A stretch of 43,989 bases of DNA, taken from contig JAJZNA010000021.1 in the NCBI GenBank assembly GCA_021848065.1, forward strand, positions 1-43,989. Direction: 5' to 3'. The stretch comes from Microcaldota archaeon. Lineage in GTDB: Archaea; Micrarchaeota; Micrarchaeia; Micrarchaeales; CABMGC01. The notes under the pieces were generated by a model. It made no database searches. It was given only the letters and a program-made list of their open reading frames with translations, and had not been told where the DNA came from. Shown piece by piece: positions 10,501-18,309 of the stretch (positions are counted from its first letter, which is position 1; each line of letters begins with the position of its first letter). A program made the position numbers and the translations under genes.

Positions 10501-13500
10501 AGTAACATTTAACTTCCAGCCGCCTCAGGGCACTGACACATACTACATAAACGTTATGGATAATGGCGCATCTGGATACACCTTCAATTCAGTAAGCAAC
10601 ACCGTAGTGGTAAACGCAGCGCCTCAGTCAACTACATCTGCAAACCCTGTGTCCATACACGCGGATCAGCAATCTGAAATATCTGGAGTCGTAACCGGCG
10701 GCACTTCACCATTCGCGTACCAGTGGTACATTGAAGTCCCAGGAAATACTATATTCACACCAATACCTAAGGCCACTGCAACAACATTCGCATTCAACTC
10801 CCTGAACATGACTACTGGCGGAACGTACGCATTCGAACTAGTCACCTCAGACTCTGCATCAATACCTGAGACCTTCAATTCAGTAGTAAATGCCACAGTC
10901 ACAGTAAACGCGATGTATGCAAACCCAGATCTTCTTGTACATGTTCATGGCAAGGTAGTGAATGATGAAGATAGCGCATTCTCCGGCTACTGGGGCGTGG
11001 ATAATTTCACAAGGAGCATCTACATCTGGCAGCGCGGAATAGGCTTCTATTCGATCAACTACACTGACCACGGGACCACATACATACCTGCCGGAGCACA
11101 CAGCCCTAACGCAGGCATAAAGCAGCCATACACTGGCAATGCAACCATGTTCGGGGTGCAGAACATAACGTTCAACGGCACATTTGATCCAAAGCTTCCT
11201 GTAGTGACAGACAATGCTTCCATACCAACCCTCAACGAGGGCAACAGGGCCTCTGCAATAGCAAACGTGATAAATAACATTGGACCAGGAACCTTGGATA
11301 CCTATCAGTACTACATAAACCAGTATTTCTCCAAATCAGCCAATGAGAACTGGCCAGGAGGTTATGGCGGATACTACTATTCGTACACCTATGGCACATA
11401 TCCACCAGCTCCAAATGAGCAGGTATGGGTTGACGCAGGCAATGTAGCGCAGGCAAATTCTGGAGAGATAGTCACTTACATGACGCCTAATGCAATTATG
11501 TCTGCGCCTTCCAATTCGGTCCTAGACTCTGGCCAGTATGAAACCTACACTGCGACAGTCTATAACGGAATAGGCACATTCTCAGTCAATTTGATGCTCC
11601 AGGGGATGAGAACACCGGTAAAAACTGAGATTGTCACTGCAAACGGAATAGGAAACACTGGAGGAAACACAGCCACATTCACATTCCAGCCGCCTCAGGG
11701 CACTGATACATACTATGTAAATGTGGTGGACAACGGCGCATCTGGATACACATTCGATTCAGCGACAAACACTGTTGTGGTAAATGCTGCACTGGCTGCA
11801 TCTGCAACTGCGTCCAATTCATCTATACATGCAGACCAGGAGTCAACGCTCAGCGGCTCTACAACGGGCGGCACACTGCCCCTATCGTACCAGTGGTTCA
11901 TAGAAGATCCATCATCCGCGGCATACAAGGCAATACCTAACGCTAACTCCGTAGCGTTCGTATTCAACTCACTGAATATGACTACAGGCGGCACGTACAA
12001 CTTCAAGCTGCAGGTAACTGATTCCGCATCGCTACCTGTTGTGGTAAATTCGATATCAGTCCCTGTAACAGTAAATGCAATGTTCAAGACACCAAAACTT
12101 GTGATATATGCAACTGCAAACATAATCAATGACGAAGATTCAGGAAACGTTGGATACTGGGCAATGGACAACTACTTCAAAGTAATAAAGGCATGGCAGA
12201 CTGGAATATCTGCAAGCACAGCAGCATATCCATCAAATACATATATGGCAAATGTCACCTACACTGGCAGATGGAACACCTTTGCAGGAGCTCTTAGCCC
12301 TGGATTAGGCACAATAGAGCCTTACAATGGCGCAGGCACAATGGTTGGCGGATACAACATAATCTTCAGTGGAGTATTCGCTCCTGGTAGCAATGCAGTA
12401 GTAACTGACGGATCGCTGCTAGGCACATTCAATGACCAGGGAAGCGTAAGTGACATACTGAAAGGTAAATATGTTAATGGACAGACTGGAGATGCCAAGG
12501 CATGGGACTGGATAGCATCATACTTCCCGGGTTATTCCTCTTCAAGTATCAAGTATCTTGACGGTGGCAACGCATGGGGCTGGACATACAACTACAATAT
12601 ATATCCAAACACTGGACAGAACACTGCAGGCCAGAACTGGGTTAATGCAGTAGGTGGCGGCGGAGACATAGTCACATACAGGACGCCTAGCGTAGTCCTC
12701 GCAGCTCCAAGCAACTCCACACTTGACTACGGGCAGACTGAAACCTACAACACCACAGTCTACAATGGAATAGGTCCTTTCAGAGTGCAGCTCTTCATGT
12801 CGGGAGATACAACCCCACTAGCTACAGTAACCCTGAACGCAAACGGTATTGGAAACAATGGGGGGGTCACTACCACATTCACATTCAAGCCGCCTCAGGG
12901 CACCGACACCTATCATGTGGCAGCAAACGATCTCGGAAGCACCCCAGGAGCAGTGGCACCAGCAAACTACCTGTTCACCTCACAGTACAGCACCATAACT
13001 GTAAACAAGCCTCTGGGTATTCCTACAATAACGCCTAATGGGCCTACGATTGACTCTGGTCAGTCAATAACCTTCACTGCAAACGAGAATGATGGAACAA
13101 CCCCCTACTCATACAAATGGTTCGTAGATGGCACGTCTGAAGGTACGAACAGTGCCTCATTCACAATGACTCCATCAATGTATGGAAGCGCAAGCCATGC
13201 GAATGTATCTGTAATGGTAACGGATTCGGCAACCACTCCAGAGACGCAGACCTCTGCAAACGATGTGGTAACAATCAACCCGCCTCTGACTGCACCTGGA
13301 ATACAACTCTCTGGAAACAAATTTGATCAAGAGGAAACTGGTGGCACTGTCTATGCAGAACCTCCAACAGGCGGCACGCCTCCATACACCTACACATACA
13401 TAATATCGAATGCCTCCAGCGGAGCTTTCTATTATGAATGCCATCAATCATTATCAAAAACTTGTGCAATACCTACTGACCGGCCTGGCAACTACACTGT

Positions 13501-15712
13501 GAATGTAATAGCAACAGACAACGCACATTCACCAGAATCCACGAATTCGCTACCTGCCAACTTTGTAGTTAATCCTACGTTCGGATTCAATCCATCCACA
13601 ACTGGATCCCCGTTAGTGATTCTTAACAAGACGGTTGTACCATATGCTGGAGATAATATTCTGATCTCTGCAAATCTAATAGGTGGACCAGGCACGCCTC
13701 CTTATGTGTACTCCTATTCCATATTCAATGCAACAACTGGCAAGAAGGTTGGCAGCACAGTCACAGAAGACAACGGTCTGGCTACTAATAGCATAGTCTA
13801 CACCCCAACTGAAAATGGGATATACTATGCCGCAGTTACAATGTCTGACAATGCAAGTGCACCCTTCGTAACTACTGGCAAATCCCTATATTTCATGGTG
13901 GGCTCAGGGAAGCCTACAGTTACTGCATCTATCTATAAGAATACAATAGACAGTGGAACGAACGAGCCCATAACGCTGGAAGTTTTGGGCGGAATAGGGC
14001 CGTTTAATGTAGAGTTCTACAACATTACTGGGGGAACACCGGTATCTAGCGTGCTGATTAGCGCCCCTGGAGGGACAAATACGATAATCTACAGTGCAGA
14101 GAAGGTGGGCACATTCGCGTACAACGTCATAGCTGTTGATACTGGTAATTCGGGCTACACCTTCAACTCGCAGCCGTATGTAATGACTGTGGCTCCACCT
14201 CTTGGATCCCTCTTGTCTTCGTCAAACAGCATAGTGGATCAGGGAATGACCACGACGCTGACTGCAGAGATACATGGTGGCACTCCTCCATACACATTCA
14301 CGTTTGGGCTCTATGACAGTGCAAACTATCTTGTAGCTACCAACATGACTAAGGATGTTATGGCATCTGATCCAAGCAATGTGATGATGCCTACAAGCGT
14401 ATCAGCATCCTTCACAAGCAACGTGTTCTACCCTACTGGCAACTATGTGATAAACGCAATAATAACTGACAATGGATTTGGCCAAGAGACACTGACAAAC
14501 ACCATAATGGTCAACTCAGACCCTTCAATAACAATTGCAGCTTCAAAGTCGAAGGTTGAGGCTGGCCAGCCAGTGACGTTCACCAATACCACTACGGGCG
14601 GCACACCACCATACACCTTCTCTTACAATGTCATAGGAGGGAACTATGTGATAAACGGCAACTCAATCCTCTTCGAGGATGTGGGCAACTACTCGATTAC
14701 CGAGAACGTTACCGACAGCCTAGGGTTCAGTGTCCAGTCAAAAGCCGTAAACGTGACAGTAACAAGCGCACCTGTAGTTGCAATATCTGGCACCACTTCG
14801 GCTACCGTGGGCGATTCAATAAGCTTTGCGGCTACTGTGAATGATGTCGGCTCTGGAAATGACATATACCAGTGGTACAATGACAGCGCAAGCACACCAG
14901 TGGCCATATCCGGGGCAAATGCAATAACGTTCACAGAGACTGCAGGCGCAACAGGTACCTTCAGATACTACATAGAAGTGACTGACCTTAACAATGGCAC
15001 CGGAATATCAAATGTCGCATCCGTCACCGTTTCGTCAAAACAGAACACTCCACCGGGTACTGTAACTTCAAGCGGCGGAGGCGGCGGAGGGGGTGGCGGC
15101 GGAGGAAACTTCGTGCCTACTGTGCTCAGCAGGACATCCGGATCAACGCAGTGCGTGACGATCTACAACTTCTCGCAGGACAACTCCGAGAAGCTGCACA
15201 TCCTCAACAACACGCTTGACATCACGGAGAACTACATAACGCCATCAACCGCAGGCATCTCGATAAACGGCAATGTGTACGAGCTTGCAGTCAACCAGAC
15301 TGAGAGCGCAGGAAGGATGGGCAATGTCAACTACACTGTCCAGCTTACCCACCTGTCGTACCTGCCGATAATCGACACCGTGACTGTGGTCGTATGTGGA
15401 ACAGGCCCTGCACAGACGCCTTTGGCAAAGCCTAATGTGACAAGCAACTCGACTGGCACAACCAATACTACGGTTACCAAGCCAAAGCTTACCACATCCG
15501 TGCCTACTACCACTGTGGCTCCGAAGACTCCTTCGAAGCTGACACAGACCAACACCACATCCACAGGAATAGGCTCGGTTCTTGGAAGCAGCACATTCCT
15601 GCTCTACGGCATACTCGCGCTGATAATACTGGCGCTGATAATGCTGTATGCATACTCGCAGGGAATGTTCGGCGGCAAGAGCGGAAAGCCGAAGGGCAAG
15701 TCCGGAAAATAG
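4550..15712 (+). CDS. Giant Ig-like repeat cell-surface protein, 3720 aa
   Basis: This is a secreted, membrane-anchored surface protein. The signal peptide spans about residues 20-47 (VVMLAAFVIFAFGTLHAIAAPAFA). The ectodomain has about 25 repeats of 90-110 residues, marked by D-x-GQ near each start and GGT-x-PY-x-Y-x-W in the middle. These are Ig/PKD-like beta sandwiches. Residues about 1350-2710 contain four copies of an unusual module beginning N-D-[AE]-D-S, spaced 376-396 residues apart. Near residue 3509 a run of 11 glycines leads to a module of about 90 residues, then a Thr/Pro/Lys-rich linker, a membrane helix (FLLYGILALIILALIMLYAY) and a basic tail. NxS/T sequons are abundant, suggesting heavy N-glycosylation. 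It is probably an S-layer-like or adhesive stalk protein. The glycosyltransferase and flippase downstream may serve it. Exact role unknown. Confidence 0.9.
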   Translation: MNSGNATLHGSSYGINNSVRFTVVMLAAFVIFAFGTLHAIAAPAFAASNPVVDTGQSEAFTANIPLGSGISPYTFNVYIVSSLSCSTLPSTAAYSQVTPSNSVTFSNIQTTTSGTYYYCATVTDSNSISPETNTSAPISIIINPQLTVSITSPTSPQTINGPITITASSTGGTSPVSYSWIGSRGSNCLGFSNPGNTDSFTYTPTGPTPGCTFEVTATDAAATPETASATTPVLTIPKLQIVSFTISNTSMDLGQSETFTAQVSGGISPYNFGILSPACGLKILNIFTSPSNTYSNVYTSPKCAIGTDQFKLTASDSANPIESLTENQSITAYSTPSVSGLQPSNSSLDYGQHVTYTATISGGSGNFDAVLVDSSNTPVVSLTNQKDGPITFPSFEPSKGSQTYTVYVTDVGTTTHYSLAPESSTIQVNGTLQQPLINFTEGSSPIDNGQYVVISCKNCDRTSLQGSGAYHYQWLVGYESSAPNPKEAITMCGATSTTLSCDFNTSGNKNIGNYTIELQVTDSASTPQTTLSNSTNVTVNPAMLAPEITPSSIVAIQGSMTKPVSAVLNGGGTPPYRFVWYINGNPINCNAILPVAGFYCKASTNAYKNDTLEFSANASMIGNDTIETAVVDSSNGLPNYPAGSLCKVDIARIYMGILYLNCSGADLTFGNFNLSYTDAIVLPTLQTHSITPNDTSPLQIDNGQSLHLTEAVTGGSAPYTYSWYLNNNPGSSDIFVYNTSFKSSNTILFNGNASTLDTFTGGLDRLIVCVDEGPCGASTGTFATSYLNVHPSLGIPSIAAVPSTSTVPLVMDVGQKVILNASETGGTGSANYTYTWYDNGNPITACPTSSSPKCTYLASTPAASSGTLNDITVKVTDTGTDPSATPTPPTATSQNFAITVYPSLGTPTIAPTGVKMDQGQSVTFTASETGGTGSSNYVYTWYDGATVISGCTSSACTYATTTSTSTGTHDITVNVRDSGTTTPPAEPPANMTSAVDAVTVNMPLNAGSISITGGTGANCTALPSCINYAHATSSSTTMDQNSGAIISDGSVSGGTTPYSYQWVAEAPGQTSYTASEADTLCGSSAQSTTCNFLTTTANPIGTYKFELQVTDSAYSPSVATTSSPVTITLNAAAITSPILSNALVIDEGQSFVLSDIMPTAGTPSYYASWKVNSQTISSSYCSSLGLAAGYNTTCTVSTPGSITLLSGTQPLNPGTYQFGLSIGDSEFQSLSIGYIIYDYQAAGNTVTINPALGITANANASSMHADQAVLLYNTTTGGTPSYSYQWYVEAPGATKYTAIAGATSNTFKFDARTMDIATGGAYKFMLQVTDSASHPVILNSTPVTVDVNATFAVPKLVLWVHGNIINDADSANHGNWALDTITRTIRAYQTGIRSFDMNFSDKGTAYTFAGVSSPGSGTLEPYNGNAPFTGYDNLTFNGTFTPGANAVSLSNASIGTLNEGGSITGNVISAGISTFDHYIYSYFTLDASYSYTKWGDTYTYGVYPLSGQSWIDSSSKIAGDIITYQAPAVNMSAPSNSVLDAGQYETYTATVYNGIGPFSVELMLKGSSSPVDTQTVYANTTGNVGSNTVTFNFQPPQGIDTYYINVMDNGASGYTFNSVSNTVVVNAAPQSTTSANPVSIHADQQSEISGVVTGGTSPFAYQWYIEVPGNTIFTPIPKATATTFAFNSLNMTTGGKYTFELVTSDSASIPETFNSVVNATVTVNAMYANPVLEAYVHANVVNDEDSSAYGYWGLDNFTRTIIIHKIGMQSYMVNLVDTGNTFIPQGGLSPGSASVTEPYDGLASLTGKQTITLNGTLAGSASFPLTSSNSFLGKVNFGGNVKDILLRLFSNGQKGDILNVTSPVLGEPSFDYFLNGYFTGITNVQQPNNWTYSYYYGTYPTSGQTYTDAASGITGNIITYQAPAVTMSAPSNSVLDFGQYETYTATVYNGIGPFSVELMLKGSSSPVNTQTVYANTIGNVGSNTVTFNFQPPQGTDTYYINVMDNGASGYTFNSVSNTVVVNAAPQSTTSANPVSIHADQQSEISGVVTGGTSPFAYQWYIEVPGNTIFTPIPKATATTFAFNSLNMTTGGTYAFELVTSDSASIPETFNSVVNATVTVNAMYANPDLLVHVHGKVVNDEDSAFSGYWGVDNFTRSIYIWQRGIGFYSINYTDHGTTYIPAGAHSPNAGIKQPYTGNATMFGVQNITFNGTFDPKLPVVTDNASIPTLNEGNRASAIANVINNIGPGTLDTYQYYINQYFSKSANENWPGGYGGYYYSYTYGTYPPAPNEQVWVDAGNVAQANSGEIVTYMTPNAIMSAPSNSVLDSGQYETYTATVYNGIGTFSVNLMLQGMRTPVKTEIVTANGIGNTGGNTATFTFQPPQGTDTYYVNVVDNGASGYTFDSATNTVVVNAALAASATASNSSIHADQESTLSGSTTGGTLPLSYQWFIEDPSSAAYKAIPNANSVAFVFNSLNMTTGGTYNFKLQVTDSASLPVVVNSISVPVTVNAMFKTPKLVIYATANIINDEDSGNVGYWAMDNYFKVIKAWQTGISASTAAYPSNTYMANVTYTGRWNTFAGALSPGLGTIEPYNGAGTMVGGYNIIFSGVFAPGSNAVVTDGSLLGTFNDQGSVSDILKGKYVNGQTGDAKAWDWIASYFPGYSSSSIKYLDGGNAWGWTYNYNIYPNTGQNTAGQNWVNAVGGGGDIVTYRTPSVVLAAPSNSTLDYGQTETYNTTVYNGIGPFRVQLFMSGDTTPLATVTLNANGIGNNGGVTTTFTFKPPQGTDTYHVAANDLGSTPGAVAPANYLFTSQYSTITVNKPLGIPTITPNGPTIDSGQSITFTANENDGTTPYSYKWFVDGTSEGTNSASFTMTPSMYGSASHANVSVMVTDSATTPETQTSANDVVTINPPLTAPGIQLSGNKFDQEETGGTVYAEPPTGGTPPYTYTYIISNASSGAFYYECHQSLSKTCAIPTDRPGNYTVNVIATDNAHSPESTNSLPANFVVNPTFGFNPSTTGSPLVILNKTVVPYAGDNILISANLIGGPGTPPYVYSYSIFNATTGKKVGSTVTEDNGLATNSIVYTPTENGIYYAAVTMSDNASAPFVTTGKSLYFMVGSGKPTVTASIYKNTIDSGTNEPITLEVLGGIGPFNVEFYNITGGTPVSSVLISAPGGTNTIIYSAEKVGTFAYNVIAVDTGNSGYTFNSQPYVMTVAPPLGSLLSSSNSIVDQGMTTTLTAEIHGGTPPYTFTFGLYDSANYLVATNMTKDVMASDPSNVMMPTSVSASFTSNVFYPTGNYVINAIITDNGFGQETLTNTIMVNSDPSITIAASKSKVEAGQPVTFTNTTTGGTPPYTFSYNVIGGNYVINGNSILFEDVGNYSITENVTDSLGFSVQSKAVNVTVTSAPVVAISGTTSATVGDSISFAATVNDVGSGNDIYQWYNDSASTPVAISGANAITFTETAGATGTFRYYIEVTDLNNGTGISNVASVTVSSKQNTPPGTVTSSGGGGGGGGGGGNFVPTVLSRTSGSTQCVTIYNFSQDNSEKLHILNNTLDITENYITPSTAGISINGNVYELAVNQTESAGRMGNVNYTVQLTHLSYLPIIDTVTVVVCGTGPAQTPLAKPNVTSNSTGTTNTTVTKPKLTTSVPTTTVAPKTPSKLTQTNTTSTGIGSVLGSSTFLLYGILALIILALIMLYAYSQGMFGGKSGKPKGKSGK
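9121..9740 (+). repeat. Direct repeat copy A (~620 bp) in the giant gene
   Basis: This segment recurs at 10309-10928, exactly 1188 bases (396 codons) downstream and in frame. By eye I count roughly 25-30 mismatches, about 95-96 percent identity. They cluster in the first half, and a stretch of about 125 bases (near 9503-9628) is identical. It encodes two consecutive Ig-like domains. More diverged copies start near 11490 and 12690. The pattern suggests recent duplication or gene conversion. Confidence 0.85.
10309..10928 (+). repeat. Direct repeat copy B (~620 bp) in the giant gene
   Basis: This is the partner of 9121-9740. Both copies end just before the diverged N-D-x-D-S module, so the paired Ig-like domains are homogenised while the following module is not. 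Confidence 0.85.
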
Positions 15713-15733
15713 GCGTAAACTGTTGAAATCACT

Positions 15734-15760
15734 GGCATGGGCTTTTGCCCATGCCTTTTT
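15734..15760 (+). terminator. Intrinsic-type terminator of the giant gene
   Basis: A perfect 9-bp stem, GGCATGGGC (15734-15742) and GCCCATGCC (15747-15755), with a TTTT loop is followed directly by five T residues. It lies about 20 bases after the stop codon. Confidence 0.8.
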
Positions 15761-15868
15761 GTTATTCTAAAGCTTGCAGCATGCAGTTTGCCTGCCTAGT
15801 GGCTTACTGGATAGCACACCTGCTAGAGCTAAATAAAAAACCTAGAAAAAAGCCTAATCGAAAAGGGC

Positions 15869-16645
15869 TCAATCTCTGGCTGCCCTGCGCAATATCTCTG
15901 CCATATACCCTGCAGCCAGTATACTTCTCTCCCGTACCATCCCAAAAAAGCCTAGCTCCCTACGGCGCAGTGCTGTCCTGGCCCTGCGTATATCCATGGT
16001 GATGTCAACGCCACCTTCGTTAGCGATCTCTTCTGCGGATCTTATGCAATCGTGCGCCTCATTTATGCCGCAGCGTTCCAGGGCCGCAACTCCAAGGAAG
16101 CTCTGCGCAGCGTTCTCATAATCCTCAAATTCTCCAGTCATAACTGCCATTAAGTATGCCTGCCTTGCGCTTCCCATGTCTGCAAGGACCTGCGCACGGC
16201 CATTTATGTGCCTGTCCCTCCTCGCGCTCTTAAAGCTCCTGCTGCGCGCAAGGCGGCTCCATTCATTCCCAACGCCCCTATGCATCCTGTCAACCTCAAA
16301 CCCAAGTGCAACGTCATCACGCACCATGCGCTCCATCTCTAGAGCAATGGCGCTATTTATGGACGTTACCCTGGCAGACAGGGTCTCTTCAAAATCTGTT
16401 GATCTGGTCTCGATTGCAAGCTCATGCGCCCTGATAATGCTATATGCCCCAAGGGCGCTGCCCCTGCCTGCCATATCCGCTATTGACATGTGCCGATACA
16501 TGACCTGTATAAGTTCCAGCCTTCTTCCATCCGGATCGCTCATTCTCCTTGCATTCCTTTCCATGCGCTCCGCGCCTGCTATGTCTGCATTAATCTGCCT
16601 TTCCCTTCCTGCTAACTTATTCTTGTCCCTTCTCACTATTCCCAT
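15869..16645 (-). CDS. Unrecognised helical protein, 258 aa
   Basis: No family is recognised. The sequence is almost entirely charged amphipathic helix with many Arg, Glu and Met, and has no signal peptide or membrane helix. The ATG at 16645 follows the stop of the 16655-17104 gene by only nine bases, with a GAGATGACC purine-rich stretch just before it, so the two are very probably co-transcribed. A block near residues 40-85 (RRLELIQVMYRHMSIADMAG...) faintly resembles RLELYALAYAFAEGNKG in the upstream partner. This hints at a pair of helical-repeat proteins, but identity is too low to claim by eye. Confidence 0.65.
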   Translation of the reverse strand: MGIVRRDKNKLAGRERQINADIAGAERMERNARRMSDPDGRRLELIQVMYRHMSIADMAGRGSALGAYSIIRAHELAIETRSTDFEETLSARVTSINSAIALEMERMVRDDVALGFEVDRMHRGVGNEWSRLARSRSFKSARRDRHINGRAQVLADMGSARQAYLMAVMTGEFEDYENAAQSFLGVAALERCGINEAHDCIRSAEEIANEGGVDITMDIRRARTALRRRELGFFGMVRERSILAAGYMAEILRRAARD

Positions 16646-16654
16646 TTGGTCATC

Positions 16655-17104
16655 TCAGTCATTCTTTGCCTTTCCTAAAAGCCTACGAAGGGGGTAGAGC
16701 ATGTCCCTGCGCACATTCATGGCTACAAGTTCCCTTTCGTGCCTTTCAGAACTTATCCACTGGGCCGCCTTCCTTAGCTCTTCCCTCACGTCAGGCTTAA
16801 TTCCCAGGGTGCTCAAGCTCTGCGCCTCATATGCCGCATCAAGCATGCCTGTGAATATCATCGAACGTGATTCAGAGCCCTTGTTGCCTTCTGCGAAAGC
16901 GTATGCAAGAGCGTATAGCTCCAGCCTCAAGTGGGGCTCGTTGGTGCGAAGGGCCGCAGTTCTAAGGGTACGCGATGCATACTCCGACCTGCGCATGCGC
17001 TCATCTGCTTCTACTTGAGGCTCAAGCGCTGCTTCAACAGCCCTTCCTGCCCGCAGCCTATCGGCATAGCCTATTCCGAAACTGCGTCTAACCCCTTTTA
17101 TCAT
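16655..17104 (-). CDS. Unrecognised helical protein, 149 aa
   Basis: No family is recognised. The protein is short, fully helical and Arg/Glu/Ala-rich, and predicted soluble. The start ATG at 17104 is supported by a TATA (minus-strand GCTTAAATAT at 17132-17141) about 32 bases upstream. It is the first gene of a two-gene unit with 15869-16645. The C-terminus (MLYPLRRLLGKAKND) is basic and amphipathic. The partner lies nine bases downstream, so a complex between the two products is plausible. Confidence 0.65.
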   Translation of the reverse strand: MIKGVRRSFGIGYADRLRAGRAVEAALEPQVEADERMRRSEYASRTLRTAALRTNEPHLRLELYALAYAFAEGNKGSESRSMIFTGMLDAAYEAQSLSTLGIKPDVREELRKAAQWISSERHERELVAMNVRRDMLYPLRRLLGKAKND

Positions 17105-17131
17105 TAAATCAGCTCAATGGGGCATTATATC

Positions 17132-17141
17132 ATATTTAAGC
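17132..17141 (-). promoter_or_regulatory. TATA box of the 17104-15869 operon
   Basis: The minus strand reads GCTTAAATAT, centred about 32 bases before ATG 17104. Confidence 0.5.
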
Positions 17142-17243
17142 CTGTTTGAGCGAACTGCAATGCCCTTATAAATATGCATCCCATTGCCCTGCCTTAAACC
17201 CCTAATGCATCTGGCCCTACTCGTTCAAGGCTGCAATTCAACA

Positions 17244-18257
17244 TCAACCTGTATCTTCATCCTGCTGCTGCAACCCCTTTAAAATATCATCAAGCTCCTG
17301 GTCAGATGCATATCTCAAAAATTCGGCAGGGTCAAAATCAGATGCGTCCGGCGCGTAACCATCGCGCCCAGCATCCCGTTCCCCCTGCAGCCTTCTAAGC
17401 TTGGCTATGGCCGCATTCCTTCGTGCGGGAATATCCTGCATGCCGGATACCATCTCTTTAAGCATTCCTGGTGTAACGCCATTCCTGCGCAGCTCTTCTG
17501 CATACTTTGTCACCCCAGTCTCCTTTCCGTCCCCTGTCCTTATGTTCCCCCTATCACCCCATTCTGCATCCAGAAACGACTTTATGGCATGGTCAAACAA
17601 GGGTTCAGAAAGCATTATCCTCCCATCTCTTGCAATACTGCATATGGGGTAACCTGCAGATTTAAGGTACACATTAACCCTACCTTTCCTCATTTCCAAG
17701 TATGCATTGTCAAAAACTGCATTGATCTGCTCGAATGCCAGGCGTGCTGGTTCTTCCAAAGCCATGTGGCCTACAGCGCTTCCTCCCAGGTTTCCCAGGT
17801 CCGCCTCCCTAACGCTGTCAAGAGCGGTAAAGAGTGGGCTCTCCCATACCCTGCCATCCTGATACACCACCCCCATCAGATACCTCCTATTGTCCCGAAT
17901 ACCAACAACGTAAAACCCTAAATCCGTTCTTTTAAACATGTCTATGGGCACTACATACGGGTTTCCACTGGCGCTGTTGGCTCTGCTCCTCATCATTCTA
18001 AGAATCTGTGTTTCTACCTCCTCTGGAAGGTCCATAATTTGGTCATGAGAAAGCGCATATGCCTTACTAGGTAAAAACACCCCGTCTGGAAACAGCGTGC
18101 CTAATGTCTTGTCATTAAGTCTAAGCGAGAAACCGCCATCTGTCCCAATCGTTCTAAAGAGCCCAATTTTTATATCGGTAAGGCTCTGGATTCGGGCCAA
18201 TGTCCCGGCCTGTTCACGGGTCAGGTCCTCTCTTCTAATCCGAGCCCTCTGTGTCAT
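17244..18257 (-). CDS. Unrecognised protein, 337 aa, paralogue of 20477-21280
   Basis: No known family is recognised, but this protein is clearly related to the product of 20477-21280. Shared blocks in order are DGVFLP, a YxVP[IT]D pair, GFxVVxG...RxLxGxxxxDG, R-L-A-F-x-x-[IV]-N-[AG]-V-F, a DGRIM block followed by an [LF]-x-[DI]-[HY]-A-I segment, and YAExLRRxGVTPxxL. The C-terminal 60 residues (Arg/Asp/Gln-rich, ending in QQQDEDTG) are absent from the paralogue. The mixed alpha/beta pattern and lack of signal or membrane helices suggest a cytosolic protein. It lies 52 bases after the 18310-18888 gene and may share its transcript. The two paralogues flank the glycosyltransferase gene. Confidence 0.7.
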   Translation of the reverse strand: MTQRARIRREDLTREQAGTLARIQSLTDIKIGLFRTIGTDGGFSLRLNDKTLGTLFPDGVFLPSKAYALSHDQIMDLPEEVETQILRMMRSRANSASGNPYVVPIDMFKRTDLGFYVVGIRDNRRYLMGVVYQDGRVWESPLFTALDSVREADLGNLGGSAVGHMALEEPARLAFEQINAVFDNAYLEMRKGRVNVYLKSAGYPICSIARDGRIMLSEPLFDHAIKSFLDAEWGDRGNIRTGDGKETGVTKYAEELRRNGVTPGMLKEMVSGMQDIPARRNAAIAKLRRLQGERDAGRDGYAPDASDFDPAEFLRYASDQELDDILKGLQQQDEDTG

Positions 18258-18309
18258 TTAAATCCTTACCCATCTATCCTAAACTTGGTGAAATACGTAC
18301 ATATCCTCT

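Noticed and set aside
9121..12700. Possible CRISPR-like or transposon repeats
   Set aside because: The repeats are long, in frame and coding for protein domains. There are no short spaced repeats with unique spacers.
7114..13695. Many minus-strand open frames inside the giant gene
   Set aside because: They are mirror frames caused by Thr/Ser/Gly-rich coding repeats and have no promoters or protein-like composition.
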